Source: Amycolatopsis sp. NBRC 101858 (GTDB taxonomy: Bacteria; Actinomycetota; Actinomycetes; Mycobacteriales; Pseudonocardiaceae). Taken from it: a stretch of 64,000 nt of DNA. Each line of letters begins with the position of its first letter. Within the stretch, counting starts at the first letter, position 1. Of this stretch, positions 24,282-32,680 are shown one piece after another. A model generated the notes under the pieces. That model was given only the letters and a program-made list of their open reading frames with translations. It did not search any database and was not told the DNA's origin. The translations under genes were made by a program, and so were the position numbers. Location of the stretch: positions 1-64,000 of the forward strand of contig NZ_BSTD01000008.1 in the NCBI RefSeq assembly GCF_030269325.1, read 5' to 3'.

Positions 24282-26213
24282 GTGCGAAGAAGCTCCACCC
24301 TGCTCCTTTCGCTCGCGGTGGTCGGTGGCCTGACCGGCGCCGTGCCCGCGACGGCCTCGGCGCAGGGGCGTTCCGACATTCCGCAGTCGCACCCGTTGTG
24401 GGCGAACGCGCAGGCGAAGGCCGCCGACACGGCGCCCGCGTCCAAGCTGAGCTTCCGGGTCTACCTGAACCAGCGCGACAACGCCGGCGCCGAGGCGCTG
24501 GCGCAGGCCGTGTCCGATCCGGACAGCAAGACCTACCGGCAGTACCTCAGCCCGGACCAGGTGCGCGACCGGTTCGCCGCCGGCGACGCGACGGTCAACG
24601 CCGTCAAGTCGTGGCTGACCGGCAGCGGGTTCAGCATCGGCGACATCCCGTCGAACCGCGCCTACGTCGAGGCCACCGGCACCGCCGACCAGACGCAGAA
24701 CGCGTTCGCCGTCAAGCTGGGCAAGTACAAGGTCAAGGGCCAGACCCTCCGCGCCGCCGACAAGAACCTGTCGGTGCCCGCGAACCTGGCGAGCGACGTG
24801 CTCGGTGTCGTCGGCGTGGACCAGGCGACCAACCTGTTCAAGCCGGACCACGCCACCGGCTCCGGGACGCCGTCCGACGTCGCCCCCGGCCCCGGGTTCC
24901 GCAACGCGCGGCCGTGCAGTGCCTACTACGGCGAGAAGATCGACACCACCGATCCCGCCTACAACGGCAAGCACCTGCCGTACGCCCCGTGCGGCTACAC
25001 CCCGGCGCAGCTGCGGTCGGCCTACGGCGTCGACAAGGTGGGCGCGGACGGCAAGGGCACGACGATCGCCATCGTCGACGCGTTCGCCTCGCCGACCATC
25101 TACGCCGACGCGAGCACCTACGCGAAGAAGAACGACCCGCAGCACCCGCTGAAGCAGAGCCAGTTCAAGCAGCACGTCTTCCCGGCGAACCCGGTCCTCG
25201 AGCCGCCGGACCAGTGCGACGCGGCGGGCTGGTACGGCGAGGAGACGCTCGACGTCGAGGCCGCCCACGGTCTCGCCCCGGGCGCGGACATCCTGTACGT
25301 CGGTGGCGAGTCCTGCGAGGACAACGCCCTCGACGTGGCGCTGAACTACGTGATCGCCGGCCACAAGGCCGACATCGTGTCGAACTCCTACGGCGACACC
25401 GGCGAAGACATCCCGGCCGACGAGGTCAAGGTCTTCAACCAGATTTCGCTGCAGGCGGTGCTCGAGGGCATCGGCGTCTACTTCTCCTCGGGCGACAACG
25501 GTGACGAGGTCGCGCGCCTCGGCACGCCGTCGCCGGACTTCTCCGCCTCGGCGCCGTGGATCACCGCGGTCGGCGGCACGTCCATCGCGATCGGCAAGGA
25601 CGGCAAGCGGATCTTCGAGACCGGCTGGGAGACCAGCAAGTCCTCGCTGACCAACGGCGTCTACGGCCCGGCGGCCTACACCAGCGGTTCCGGTGGCGGC
25701 ACGAGCCGGCTGTTCGCGCAGCCCTTCTACCAGAAGGGTGTCGTGCCGGACGCGCTGGCGAAGAAGAACCAGACGGGCAACGCCAAGGGCCGGGTCGTCC
25801 CGGACATCTCGGCGATCGGTGACCCGAACACCGGCTTCCTGGTCGGCCAGACGCAGACCTTCCCGGACGGCGCCTACTACGACCAGTACCGGATCGGCGG
25901 CACGAGCCTCGCGTCGCCGGTGTTCGCCGGCATCATGGCGGTGGCCGACAGCTTCGACCACTTCCACCACGGCTTCATCAACCCCGTGATCTACAAGCTG
26001 ACCTCCCGCACCTCGGCGATCAGCGACGTGAAGCACGTGGACGCCGCGGTGGAGCGCGTGGACTACGCGAACTCGGTCGACGCTTCGGGCGGCCTGCTCA
26101 CCTCGGTGCGCACGCTCGACTACCAGGGTCTGACGATCCACACGACCCCGGGCTACGACGACGTGACGGGTCTCGGCACGCCCAACGGGCTGCTGTTCCT
26201 GCTGCTCGTCTAG
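24282..26213 (+). CDS. S53 (sedolisin/kumamolisin) serine-carboxyl peptidase, secreted
   Basis: I take the GTG at 24282 (VRRSSTLLLSLAVVGG), with GGGAG upstream, as start. The 643-residue preproenzyme has a Sec signal (about 1-29), a pro-kumamolisin activation domain (about 45-185, FRVYLNQRDN to DQATNLFKPD) and the catalytic domain: WYGEETLDVEAAHG (about 330) supplies the Glu/Asp pair spaced four apart, SNSYGD the oxyanion region, and GGTSLASPVFAG (about 560) the nucleophile Ser. A C-terminal GYDDVTGLGTPNG is the calcium site. These endopeptidases work at acid pH outside the cell. A strong terminator follows. Confidence 0.92.
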   Translation: MRRSSTLLLSLAVVGGLTGAVPATASAQGRSDIPQSHPLWANAQAKAADTAPASKLSFRVYLNQRDNAGAEALAQAVSDPDSKTYRQYLSPDQVRDRFAAGDATVNAVKSWLTGSGFSIGDIPSNRAYVEATGTADQTQNAFAVKLGKYKVKGQTLRAADKNLSVPANLASDVLGVVGVDQATNLFKPDHATGSGTPSDVAPGPGFRNARPCSAYYGEKIDTTDPAYNGKHLPYAPCGYTPAQLRSAYGVDKVGADGKGTTIAIVDAFASPTIYADASTYAKKNDPQHPLKQSQFKQHVFPANPVLEPPDQCDAAGWYGEETLDVEAAHGLAPGADILYVGGESCEDNALDVALNYVIAGHKADIVSNSYGDTGEDIPADEVKVFNQISLQAVLEGIGVYFSSGDNGDEVARLGTPSPDFSASAPWITAVGGTSIAIGKDGKRIFETGWETSKSSLTNGVYGPAAYTSGSGGGTSRLFAQPFYQKGVVPDALAKKNQTGNAKGRVVPDISAIGDPNTGFLVGQTQTFPDGAYYDQYRIGGTSLASPVFAGIMAVADSFDHFHHGFINPVIYKLTSRTSAISDVKHVDAAVERVDYANSVDASGGLLTSVRTLDYQGLTIHTTPGYDDVTGLGTPNGLLFLLLV

Positions 26214-26225
26214 TTTCGCCTTGCT

Positions 26226-26264
26226 CGAAGGGCCCCCTCGCCGTCCCGGTGAGGGGGCCCTTCG
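26226..26264 (+). terminator. Terminator after the S53 peptidase
   Basis: CGAAGGGCCCCCTC (26226-26239) pairs with 26251-26264 around an 11-base loop, followed by TTATT. Confidence 0.85.
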
Positions 26265-26333
26265 TTATTCGCTGGGCCGCCGGGGGATCCGGGGTTATCT
26301 TGCGGAGCGCCACCCGCACGAGAGGAGAGCGTC

Positions 26334-26393
26334 ATGTTCGCCGGACCCGACCAAGACCTTCCCGGTCAGCGCGAACCCGCCCGGCCCTCCTGA
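26334..26393 (+). CDS. Putative 19-codon leader peptide upstream of rpsO
   Basis: An ATG at 26334 with a strong GAGAGGAGAG site encodes MFAGPDQDLPGQREPARPS and stops at 26391-26393. A 7-bp hairpin (26394-26415) begins at the next base, and the rpsO start follows 45 bp after the stop. The strong ribosome site is unusual for a random small frame. It may be a regulatory leader for S15. Conservation would have to be shown; the peptide resembles nothing I know. Confidence 0.45.
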   Translation: MFAGPDQDLPGQREPARPS

Positions 26394-26438
26394 GCCGGCG
26401 GGGCTTCGCGCCGGCCATCGCTCCTCGAAAGGGAGTTC
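26394..26438 (+). promoter_or_regulatory. rpsO leader hairpins
   Basis: GCCGGCG (26394-26400) pairs with CGCCGGC (26409-26415). Immediately after, CTCC (26421-26424) can pair with GGAG within AAAGGGAG (26428-26435), the rpsO ribosome site. The pairing could couple S15 translation to ribosome position on the upstream leader ORF. Confidence 0.4.
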
Positions 26439-26708
26439 ATGGCGCTCGAAGCCGAACGCAAGCAAGCCATCATGGAGGAGTACGCGACCTTCCCGGGTGA
26501 CACCGGGTCCCCGGAGGTCCAGATCGCGCTCCTGACCCATCGGATCCGGGAGATCACCGAGCACCTCGAGATCCACCGGCTGGACCACCACAGCCGCCGT
26601 GGGCTGCACGTGCTCAACGGCCGCCGTCGCCGGTTGATCGCCTACCTGCGCCGGACCGACGTCCAGCGCTACCGGACGCTCATCGCGCGTCTCGGCCTGC
26701 GCAGGTGA
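26439..26708 (+). CDS. rpsO: 30S ribosomal protein S15 (possible second copy)
   Basis: The 89-residue product matches S15 over its full length: FPGDTGSPEVQIALLTHRI, LDHHSRRGLHVLNGRRRRL and RYRTLIARLGLRR. S15 binds 16S rRNA helices 20-22 early in 30S assembly. The normal actinobacterial neighbour is pnp (polynucleotide phosphorylase), often with ribF/truB; none is here. The sequence replaces many Lys positions by Arg and has a divergent N-terminus (MALEAERKQAIMEEY), so it may be a paralogue kept besides the canonical gene. It is preceded by a leader ORF and hairpins and followed by a hairpin shared with the converging kinase gene. Confidence 0.93.
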   Translation: MALEAERKQAIMEEYATFPGDTGSPEVQIALLTHRIREITEHLEIHRLDHHSRRGLHVLNGRRRRLIAYLRRTDVQRYRTLIARLGLRR

Positions 26709-26713
26709 CCGGA

Positions 26714-26747
26714 GGGCTCGTGGGCGTCACCCGACGCTCACGAGCCC
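26714..26747. terminator. Bidirectional hairpin between rpsO and the histidine kinase gene
   Basis: A 15-bp stem (26714-26728 with 26733-26747, one G-T wobble) has a 4-base loop. Its right arm lies inside the last codons of the converging kinase gene. Confidence 0.65.
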
Positions 26748-28282
26748 GCCAGCGGGATGACCGCGCGGACCGTCGTCCCGCCGTCGCCGCTCTCGACGTC
26801 CAGTGCGCCGCCCAGCCCCTCGACGCGGTCGCGCAGGCCTGCCAGCCCGGTACCGCCGTCGAGGGACGCGCCGCCGACACCCGGGTCGGTCACCTCGACC
26901 CGCAGCTGCGCCCCCTCGACCGCGATCCGCACGTCCGCGTGGTCGGTCTCCGCGTGTTTCAGCGCGTTCGTCAGTGCCTCCGACGCCACGAAGTACGCCG
27001 TCGCCTCGACGGCCGCGTCCAGCCGGGGCACCGTGCCGACCGTCAGGGCGACCGCCATCGGGATCCGGTCGGCCAGCGAACGCACCGCCGCGACCAGGCC
27101 CGCTTCGGTGAGGATCGCCGGGCGGATGCCGCGGGCCAGTTCGCGCAGCTCGGTGATCGCCGTCTGCAGCTCGTCGACTGTGCCGGACAGCAGCGCCCGG
27201 ACTTCCGCCGGCAACGCACCGCCGTAGCGCCGGCCCGCCATCCGCAGCAGCAGCACCACGCTGACCAGCCGCTGCTGGGCGCCGTCGTGCAGGTCGCGCT
27301 CCAGGCGGCGGCGCTCCTCGTCGCCCGCCGCGACGAGCCGGGCCCGCGACGCCCGCACCTCGGCCAGCCGCTGCTCCAGCTCGGCTGTCAGCCGCTGGTT
27401 GTCCAGCACCAGCCCGGCCGCCGCGTTCAGCGCGTCGATCGACCGGCTGTCCTTCCACACCTCGTCGTCCTGCACGAGCGCGGCCAGCCCGGTGCCGTCG
27501 CGCTCCAGCAGCAGCCGGATCATCTCCGCATTGCCGACGCGGGCGCGCAGCACGCCGGTCAGGAACGCCAGCGGCCACAGGCAGAACAGGATCCGGTACG
27601 CCTGCAGCATCGGCGCCGACAGCGGGTGCCCGTCCCCGAGCGCCGTGCCGACCCCCGACGCGAACGCGCCCGACAGCGCGATGACGATCACCGGCGACAG
27701 CAGCCGCCGCTGCGGCAGCCGTCCGGTCAGCCACCGGTAGAGCAGCACGACGATCACCCCGGCGCTGATCGCCGTGGCGGCGAGCTCCAGCACCCGGTCG
27801 GCGACGACGCTGCCGTCGTGGCCGGCGGAGACCGCCACCAGGTCGCGCGGGTCGTCGTTGACGAGGAGCCCGAGCACGCCCAGGCCGAGCACCACCGAGT
27901 AGGCCGCCGCGACCAGCAGGCGTTCCCACCGCGAGCGGAGTTTCCCGTGGGGGAACGCGAGCACCAGGTGCGCGATCACCGGGCCGGACGCGGCGCGCAG
28001 CGGCACCGTGAGCGTGTACAGCACCGGATCCGGGGTGAACTGCAGGTCCTCGAGGAACAGCGCGACCCCGGCGAGCGCGATGAGCACGCCGATCGGGTTC
28101 GCCGGGCGCCGCACGTGCGCGACCCCGCCGGCCAGCAGGAACAGGAACCCCGTGACGGTGCTGAGGGCCGTGTCGAACGCGGAATGGCTGCCCGCGGCCG
28201 CCTTGAGGGCCGACGCGGTGACGCCGAGCGCGAACCCGGCGGCCAGCAGGAAGGTCATCGCCAGTGTCCGCGGATGCTGCAC
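26738..28282 (-). CDS. Orphan sensor histidine kinase (NarL-type, HisKA_3)
   Basis: The GTG at 28282 has GGGGAGGG 6 bases upstream and gives a 514-residue product; an ATG 21 bases upstream has a poorly spaced site. The N-terminal half has about seven membrane helices (TFLLAAGFALGV to LWPLAFLTGVL). A linker with a coiled coil (NQRLTAELEQRLAEVRASRA) leads to the HisKA_3 motif ERRRLERDLHDGAQQRLVS (phosphoacceptor His, about 312) and an HATPase_c domain (SEALTNALKHAE; DPGVGGASLDGGTGLAGLRDRV). The kinase should signal through a NarL/FixJ-type response regulator, but none is adjacent. Confidence 0.9.
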   Translation of the reverse strand: MQHPRTLAMTFLLAAGFALGVTASALKAAAGSHSAFDTALSTVTGFLFLLAGGVAHVRRPANPIGVLIALAGVALFLEDLQFTPDPVLYTLTVPLRAASGPVIAHLVLAFPHGKLRSRWERLLVAAAYSVVLGLGVLGLLVNDDPRDLVAVSAGHDGSVVADRVLELAATAISAGVIVVLLYRWLTGRLPQRRLLSPVIVIALSGAFASGVGTALGDGHPLSAPMLQAYRILFCLWPLAFLTGVLRARVGNAEMIRLLLERDGTGLAALVQDDEVWKDSRSIDALNAAAGLVLDNQRLTAELEQRLAEVRASRARLVAAGDEERRRLERDLHDGAQQRLVSVVLLLRMAGRRYGGALPAEVRALLSGTVDELQTAITELRELARGIRPAILTEAGLVAAVRSLADRIPMAVALTVGTVPRLDAAVEATAYFVASEALTNALKHAETDHADVRIAVEGAQLRVEVTDPGVGGASLDGGTGLAGLRDRVEGLGGALDVESGDGGTTVRAVIPLAGS

Positions 28283-28416
28283 GACGCGACCCTCCCCGGG
28301 CATTCCTGGCGGCTGGGTGAAGCGGTCCGGCAACGGCTAACCGTGATTCGCCCGTTCGGGCCGTCGCGTTACACCACGCGGGCGCGCTTTAGGGTGATCG
28401 GGACAGGAGGCAGCAC

Positions 28417-29778
28417 ATGAACGGACTGGGTGCGGAGGTCTTCGGCGGGCGCATGCCCAGCGGAGGCCGTGACCTGGCGATCGAGACCCACGGCATCGCC
28501 CCGGTTCCGGAGGGCAACCGGTTCGGGCGGCCGTGGCGGCTGCTCAGCGTGTGGTTCGCGCCGAACCTGACCATGACGGCGGTGTTCACCGGCACGCTCG
28601 CGGCGTCGCTCGGCCTCGGGTTCTGGACGGGCCTGGCCGCGATGCTCGCCGGCACCGTGCTCGGGTCGCTGCCGGTGGCGTACCTGTCCACCTGGGGGCC
28701 GCGCACCGGCACCGGCCAGCTGCCGCTCGCCCGGCTGCCGTTCGGCGGCGGCGTCGTGCTGCCGGGGCTCGTCCAGTGGCTCGGCTCGATCGCCTGGGAC
28801 GCGCTGGTCGGCCTGTTCGGCGGCGAGGCACTGGCCGAGCTGACCGGGCTGCCGTTCTGGGCCGCGGTGCTGATCGTGCTGGTGCTGCAGTGCGCGCTCG
28901 GCGTGTTCGGCTACGCCCTGATCCACCGCGTGCAGGCGGTGATGAGCGTGCTGCTGGTGCTCGCGTTCGCCGCGCTCGCCGTGAAAGTCCTTTCCGGGCA
29001 CACGATCGCGACCGCCGACACGGCTTCGGGGGCCGACCTGGCGGGCGGCGTCGTGCTGTTCACGACGATCACGTTGTCGCTGGCGATCTCCTGGGCGCCC
29101 TACGCGTCGGACTTCAGCCGCTACCTGCCCGCTTCGACGTCCTCGCGCAGTGTCTTCCGGGCGACGCTGCTCGGCCTCGTCGTTTCCTACGCGATCGGCG
29201 AAAGCCTCGGGCTGGCCCTGGGTTCGTCGCTGGGCGACCAGACGGCGACCGGCGTCGCGGCGCTGCTCGGCGGCGGGTTCCTGGGGTCGCTGGCGCTGGC
29301 CGTGATCGCACTCGCGGCGGTGTCGTCGAACGCGATGAACGACTACAGCGGCTCGCTGGCCCTGCAGACCGTCGGTGTCCGGCTGCGGCGCCCGGTGTCG
29401 GCGGTGGTCGTCACGGTGCTGGCGTTCGCGCTGATCCTCTGGATGCACAGCGGCGACCTGTCGGCCAAGTTCCAGAACGTGCTGCTGTTCGTCAGCTACT
29501 GGATCCCGCCGTTCCTCGGCGTCGTCGTCCCGGACTGGCTCGCGCGGACCCGCGGTGGCCGCCGGGTGGACGTCCTGGCTTCGGTTTCCGTGCGCCCGTG
29601 GGCCGCGCTCGTGGCGTTCGTCGCCGGCTTCGGGGCGGCGGTGCCGTTCATGAACACGACCCTCTACACCGGACCGGTCGCGTCGGCGCTGCACGGCGCG
29701 GATCTCGCGTACTACGTCGGGCTCGTCGTTTCGCTGGCAGCGTACTTCCTGCTCCGGCGCCGCCTTGACCTCAAGTAA
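28417..29778 (+). CDS. NCS1-family purine/cytosine-type permease
   Basis: The 453-residue protein starts behind ACAGGAGG and has about twelve membrane helices. NCS1 landmarks include VWFAPNLTMTAVFTGTLAASL (helix 1, about 46-66), LPLARLPFGGGVVLPGLVQWLGSIAWDA (helix 3, substrate-site Trp), AISWAPYASDFSRYLP (helix 6, about 228-243) and SNAMNDYSGSLALQT (helix 8). Members import cytosine, purines, allantoin, hydantoins or vitamin B6/thiamin precursors by cation symport. No linked catabolic gene fixes the substrate and I see no TPP or purine riboswitch. A TAGGGT element about 20 bp before the start is a likely -10. Confidence 0.9.
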   Translation: MNGLGAEVFGGRMPSGGRDLAIETHGIAPVPEGNRFGRPWRLLSVWFAPNLTMTAVFTGTLAASLGLGFWTGLAAMLAGTVLGSLPVAYLSTWGPRTGTGQLPLARLPFGGGVVLPGLVQWLGSIAWDALVGLFGGEALAELTGLPFWAAVLIVLVLQCALGVFGYALIHRVQAVMSVLLVLAFAALAVKVLSGHTIATADTASGADLAGGVVLFTTITLSLAISWAPYASDFSRYLPASTSSRSVFRATLLGLVVSYAIGESLGLALGSSLGDQTATGVAALLGGGFLGSLALAVIALAAVSSNAMNDYSGSLALQTVGVRLRRPVSAVVVTVLAFALILWMHSGDLSAKFQNVLLFVSYWIPPFLGVVVPDWLARTRGGRRVDVLASVSVRPWAALVAFVAGFGAAVPFMNTTLYTGPVASALHGADLAYYVGLVVSLAAYFLLRRRLDLK

Positions 29779-29822
29779 TATAGAGGTTTGACGATGGTGT
29801 GGTACCCCTCGAAGGAGGAACC

Positions 29823-30488
29823 ATGCCAACCGCACTCGTCACCGGTGCGTCCGCGGGTCTGGGCCGAGCCCTGGCCGCCGCCCTGGTGAGTCGCAAGTGG
29901 ACGGTCGTCGGCGACGGCCGGGACGCGGCCGCCCTGGGTTCGGCCGCCCGGGAGATCGGCTTCACGGCCGTACCCGGCGACGTCGCCGACCCGGCCCACC
30001 GCGCCGCACTGGCCGACGCCTGTCCGGCCCTTGATCTGCTCGTCAACAACGCCAGCTCCCTGGGTGTCAGCCCGCTGCCGCCGTTGGGGAGCTATCCCTT
30101 GGCGGAACTGGAAAACGTCTACCGCGTGAACGTCTTCGCGCCGCTGGCGTTGACGCAGCTGCTGCTGCCGGTGCTTTCCCGCGGCGTGATCATCAACGTC
30201 AGCTCGGACGCCGCCGTCGAAGCGTACGAAGGCTGGGGCGGCTACGGCTCGGCGAAGGCCGCGCTCGACCAGGTCACGGCCGTGCTCGGCGCGGAGAACC
30301 CGGACCTGGCGGTGTACGCGGTCGACCCGGGCGACCTGCGCACGGCAATGCACCAGCGCGCGTTCCCGGGCGAGGACATCTCGGACCGGCCGCTGCCGTC
30401 GTCCGTGGTCCCGGCGTTCCTGAGGTTGCTCGACGAACGTCCGCCCAGTGGTCGTTACCGGGCCGCGGACCTGCTGGTGGGCGTATGA
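29823..30488 (+). CDS. SDR-family oxidoreductase coupled to the QueA-like gene
   Basis: The 221-residue protein starts at 29823 with GGAGGA. Classical short-chain dehydrogenase motifs are present: TGASAGLGRALA (cofactor loop, about 7-18), NNASSLG (about 77-83), INVSSDAAVEAYEGWGGYGSAKAAL with the catalytic Ser and YxxxK (Tyr about 140, Lys about 144). The TGxxxGxG loop is followed by GDGRDA, consistent with NADP preference. Its stop overlaps the start of the QueA-like gene by 4 bp (ATGA), so the two proteins are made together and probably act in one process. Substrate is unknown. Confidence 0.88.
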   Translation: MPTALVTGASAGLGRALAAALVSRKWTVVGDGRDAAALGSAAREIGFTAVPGDVADPAHRAALADACPALDLLVNNASSLGVSPLPPLGSYPLAELENVYRVNVFAPLALTQLLLPVLSRGVIINVSSDAAVEAYEGWGGYGSAKAALDQVTAVLGAENPDLAVYAVDPGDLRTAMHQRAFPGEDISDRPLPSSVVPAFLRLLDERPPSGRYRAADLLVGV

Positions 30489-31480
30489 ACATCCGGTTCG
30501 ACCTGCCGGACGGCCTGTCGGCCTCGGCCCCACCGGAGGCGCGCGGCCTGGCGCGGGACGAGGTCCGGCTGCTGGTCGCTTCGCCATCGGGGGTCCACCA
30601 CACGGTGTTCTCGTCCCTGGGTTCGCACCTGCGCCCCGGCGACCTGCTGGTGGTGAACACGTCGGGGACGCTGCCGGCGGCGGTCGACGCGGTGCGCGGG
30701 GGACGCCCGGTCATCGTCCATTTCTCGACGGCGCTGGACGACGGTGCGTGGGTCGTCGAACTGCGGGCGCCCGGCGGGCCGTTGCTCGACGGCCGGGCCG
30801 GGGAGAAGGTGGAGCTGCCTCTGGGCGCGTCGCTGACGTTGGTGGCGCCGGCCGCACCGGGCGACTCGCGGCTCTGGCGGGCGGAGGTGTCGGTCTCGCT
30901 ACCGGAGTTCCTCGCGGCGGTGGGCCGCCCGATCCGCTACGGGTACGTGCCGCGGGCGTGGCCGTTGTCCGACTACCAGACGGTGTTCGCCCGCGAGCCG
31001 GGCAGCGCGGAGATGCCTTCGGCGGCCCGGCCGTTCTCATCGTCGCTGGTGACGCGCCTGGTCACGGACGGCGTGCTGTTCGCGCCGCTGGTGCTGCACA
31101 CGGGGGTGTCCTCGCCGGAGGCAGGCGAGCCGCCCCAGGCGGAGCGGTTCCGGGTGCCCCCGACGACGGCGGCGCTGGTGTCGTGGGTGCGCTCGCAAGG
31201 CGGCCGCGTGATCGCGGTGGGCACCACGGCGGCCCGGGCACTGGAGTCCTGGTCGGACGGCGCGGCCGAGGGCTGGACGAACCTGGTCCTGGGCCCGGAC
31301 CGCCCGGCGCGGGTGGTGGACGGGATCGTGACGGGCCTGCACGCACCGGAGGCGTCGCACTTGCTGCTGCTGGAGGCGGTGGCGGGCCACGACCTGGTCC
31401 AGCGCGCGTACGACGCGGCGGTGCAGCGACGGTACCTGTGGCACGAGTTCGGCGACGTGTCCTTGCTGCTGCGCCGCTGA
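30485..31480 (+). CDS. QueA-like S-adenosylmethionine:tRNA ribosyltransferase-isomerase homologue
   Basis: The 331-residue protein matches QueA through its length: FDLPDGL, GDLLVVNTSGTLPAA, RPIRYGYVPRAWPLSDYQTVFA, GSAEMPSAARPF, HTGVSS, VIAVGTTAARALES, DGIVTGLHAPEASHLLLLEAVAG and RRYLWHEFGDVSLLL. QueA transfers ribose from SAM to preQ1 in tRNA. Compared with the usual QueA pattern, GS.A.PTAGLHF is altered to GSAEMPSAARPF. Actinobacteria generally lack queuosine synthesis and no other que gene is here, so another substrate is likely. It is translationally coupled to an SDR. Family membership is solid; reaction unknown. Confidence 0.88.
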   Translation: MNIRFDLPDGLSASAPPEARGLARDEVRLLVASPSGVHHTVFSSLGSHLRPGDLLVVNTSGTLPAAVDAVRGGRPVIVHFSTALDDGAWVVELRAPGGPLLDGRAGEKVELPLGASLTLVAPAAPGDSRLWRAEVSVSLPEFLAAVGRPIRYGYVPRAWPLSDYQTVFAREPGSAEMPSAARPFSSSLVTRLVTDGVLFAPLVLHTGVSSPEAGEPPQAERFRVPPTTAALVSWVRSQGGRVIAVGTTAARALESWSDGAAEGWTNLVLGPDRPARVVDGIVTGLHAPEASHLLLLEAVAGHDLVQRAYDAAVQRRYLWHEFGDVSLLLRR

Positions 31481-32003
31481 CCGAGCCCCCAAGGCAGGGC
31501 CCACCCTCCCTGGGGGACCGTCCCGCTTCCAGCGTATCGGTGCCCCCCGACGAAAAGCCGGGAAACCACAGCCCGGGCCCGGGCTGTCCACATCCGGCCC
31601 GGGCTGTGGGCAACTCAAGCCCGGACTTCTGGCGCCGACTGGGCAAGTCAAGCCGCGCGGTTCAAGCCGGGCTCCCTGCTGCGGGGCGGGCTGGGTAGGT
31701 CGGGTGGCTCGGCCAGGCCTTGCTGCGGGGGCGGGCTGGTCAAGCCGGGCAGCTCAAGCCGGACCCTGGCCGCAAGCCGTGGCAGCTCGAGCCGGACTCC
31801 CGGCGGCAAGCCGGGCCCAGCCGCCGGCCGCAAAAGCCGTGCACCTCAGCCGGGCCCAGCCGCGGGCAGCCCAAGTCAAGCTGGGCAAAGCCGGGCAGCT
31901 CAAGCCGGACCCAGCCGCAAGCCGTGCTCCCGGCGGTAAGCCGGTCAACTCAGGCCGTGCAGCTCAAGCCGGGCCGCAAGCCGGCCAAACCGGGCAACCC
32001 GAG
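31481..32003. other. Intergenic region with AAGCCG-rich repeats
   Basis: This 523-bp gap begins with an imperfect G/C hairpin (about 31488-31517) that may end the QueA-like transcript. From about 31560 to 32000 it is low-complexity sequence built on CAAGCCGG. Open frames through it on either strand lack ribosome sites and are repeat translations, so I call no gene. Confidence 0.6.
31560..32002. repeat. Degenerate repeat of AGCTCAAGCCGGAC-type units
   Basis: The core CAAGCCG or a close variant recurs more than twelve times at irregular 15-40 bp intervals, often as GGCAGCTCAAGCCGGACCC (for example near 31750 and 31895). CCCGGGC palindromes occur near 31575-31610. Copies are in both spaced and adjacent form and do not keep one frame. 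Confidence 0.6.
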
Positions 32004-32390
32004 CTAATGCCGCACCGGCTCCTCGCGCCGTCGTGACCGGAGCAGCCCGGCCACCGACACCACCGCGATCCCGAGCCCGACCCCCGTCACGATCGAAGCC
32101 ACCAAGCTCGCCTCGCCCGTGACCAGGCCGAACGCCCCACCCAGGTAAACCGGGATGCTCACCGCCACCGGCAGCCAGTTCCGCAGCGAAAACGCCCGGT
32201 CCGACGCCAGCCACAGCACCAGCGTCACGGCCGCCCCGGTGAACACCGGGATCGCCCAGACCACCAGGCTCGTCAGCGCGTCCATCCCGAGTGACCTGAA
32301 CCACTCGAACGTCGCCTGGCCCATTCCGATGAACAGCACGACCAGCGCCACGCGGACGCCGGTGGCTCCCTGGCCCCGTCGGCTCGTCAT
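32004..32390 (-). CDS. Small four-helix membrane protein, unknown
   Basis: The ATG at 32390 (MTSRRGQGATG) has GGGAGGG upstream, so I reject the longer in-frame start. The 128-residue product has four hydrophobic helices (VALVVLFIGMGQATF, LVVWAIPVFTGAAVTLVLWL, WLPVAVSIPVYLGGAFG, ASIVTGVGLGIAVVSVAGLL) and a short basic tail (RSRRREEPVRH). I recognise no family. It lies alone between the repeat region and the divergent ABC operon. Confidence 0.7.
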   Translation of the reverse strand: MTSRRGQGATGVRVALVVLFIGMGQATFEWFRSLGMDALTSLVVWAIPVFTGAAVTLVLWLASDRAFSLRNWLPVAVSIPVYLGGAFGLVTGEASLVASIVTGVGLGIAVVSVAGLLRSRRREEPVRH

Positions 32391-32680
32391 GTTCCCTCCC
32401 GAATCCGTCGTCACCTGTACCACGTCCGGGTGACGCGGCGGGTTGCCCAAACCGCCCAGGCGTTTCAGATGCCGGGAACATCTCGCGTTCACCGGGTCCG
32501 GCCCGCATGCTCTTCCGGCACTGAAAAGCACCGAAGAGCGAGCGTGAGCAGCCCCTAGGCGCACCGGTCATCGATGTCAAGGAATCTCACCGGGTTTCCC
32601 GAGATGCGGATGGCTATGCGCCCCAGTGGGTGACCGTGCGAACCTCGCCCCGACACCGACCCCCGAAAGGCGACGCCGAC
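32391..32680. other. Divergent promoter region before the ABC operon
   Basis: This 290-bp gap separates the small membrane protein gene from ssuA. ATCTC (32584-32588) and GAGAT (32601-32605) form short arms around ACCGGGTTTCCC, a possible operator 76 bp before ssuA. No gene or clear riboswitch is visible. Confidence 0.4.

Noticed and set aside
28334..28416. TPP or purine riboswitch before the NCS1 permease
   Set aside because: The 83-bp gap is short and I find no conserved CUGAGA or purine-aptamer core.
31704..32036. 110-codon frame through the CAAGCCGG block
   Set aside because: It is a translation of degenerate repeat with no ribosome site, and equally long frames exist on the other strand.
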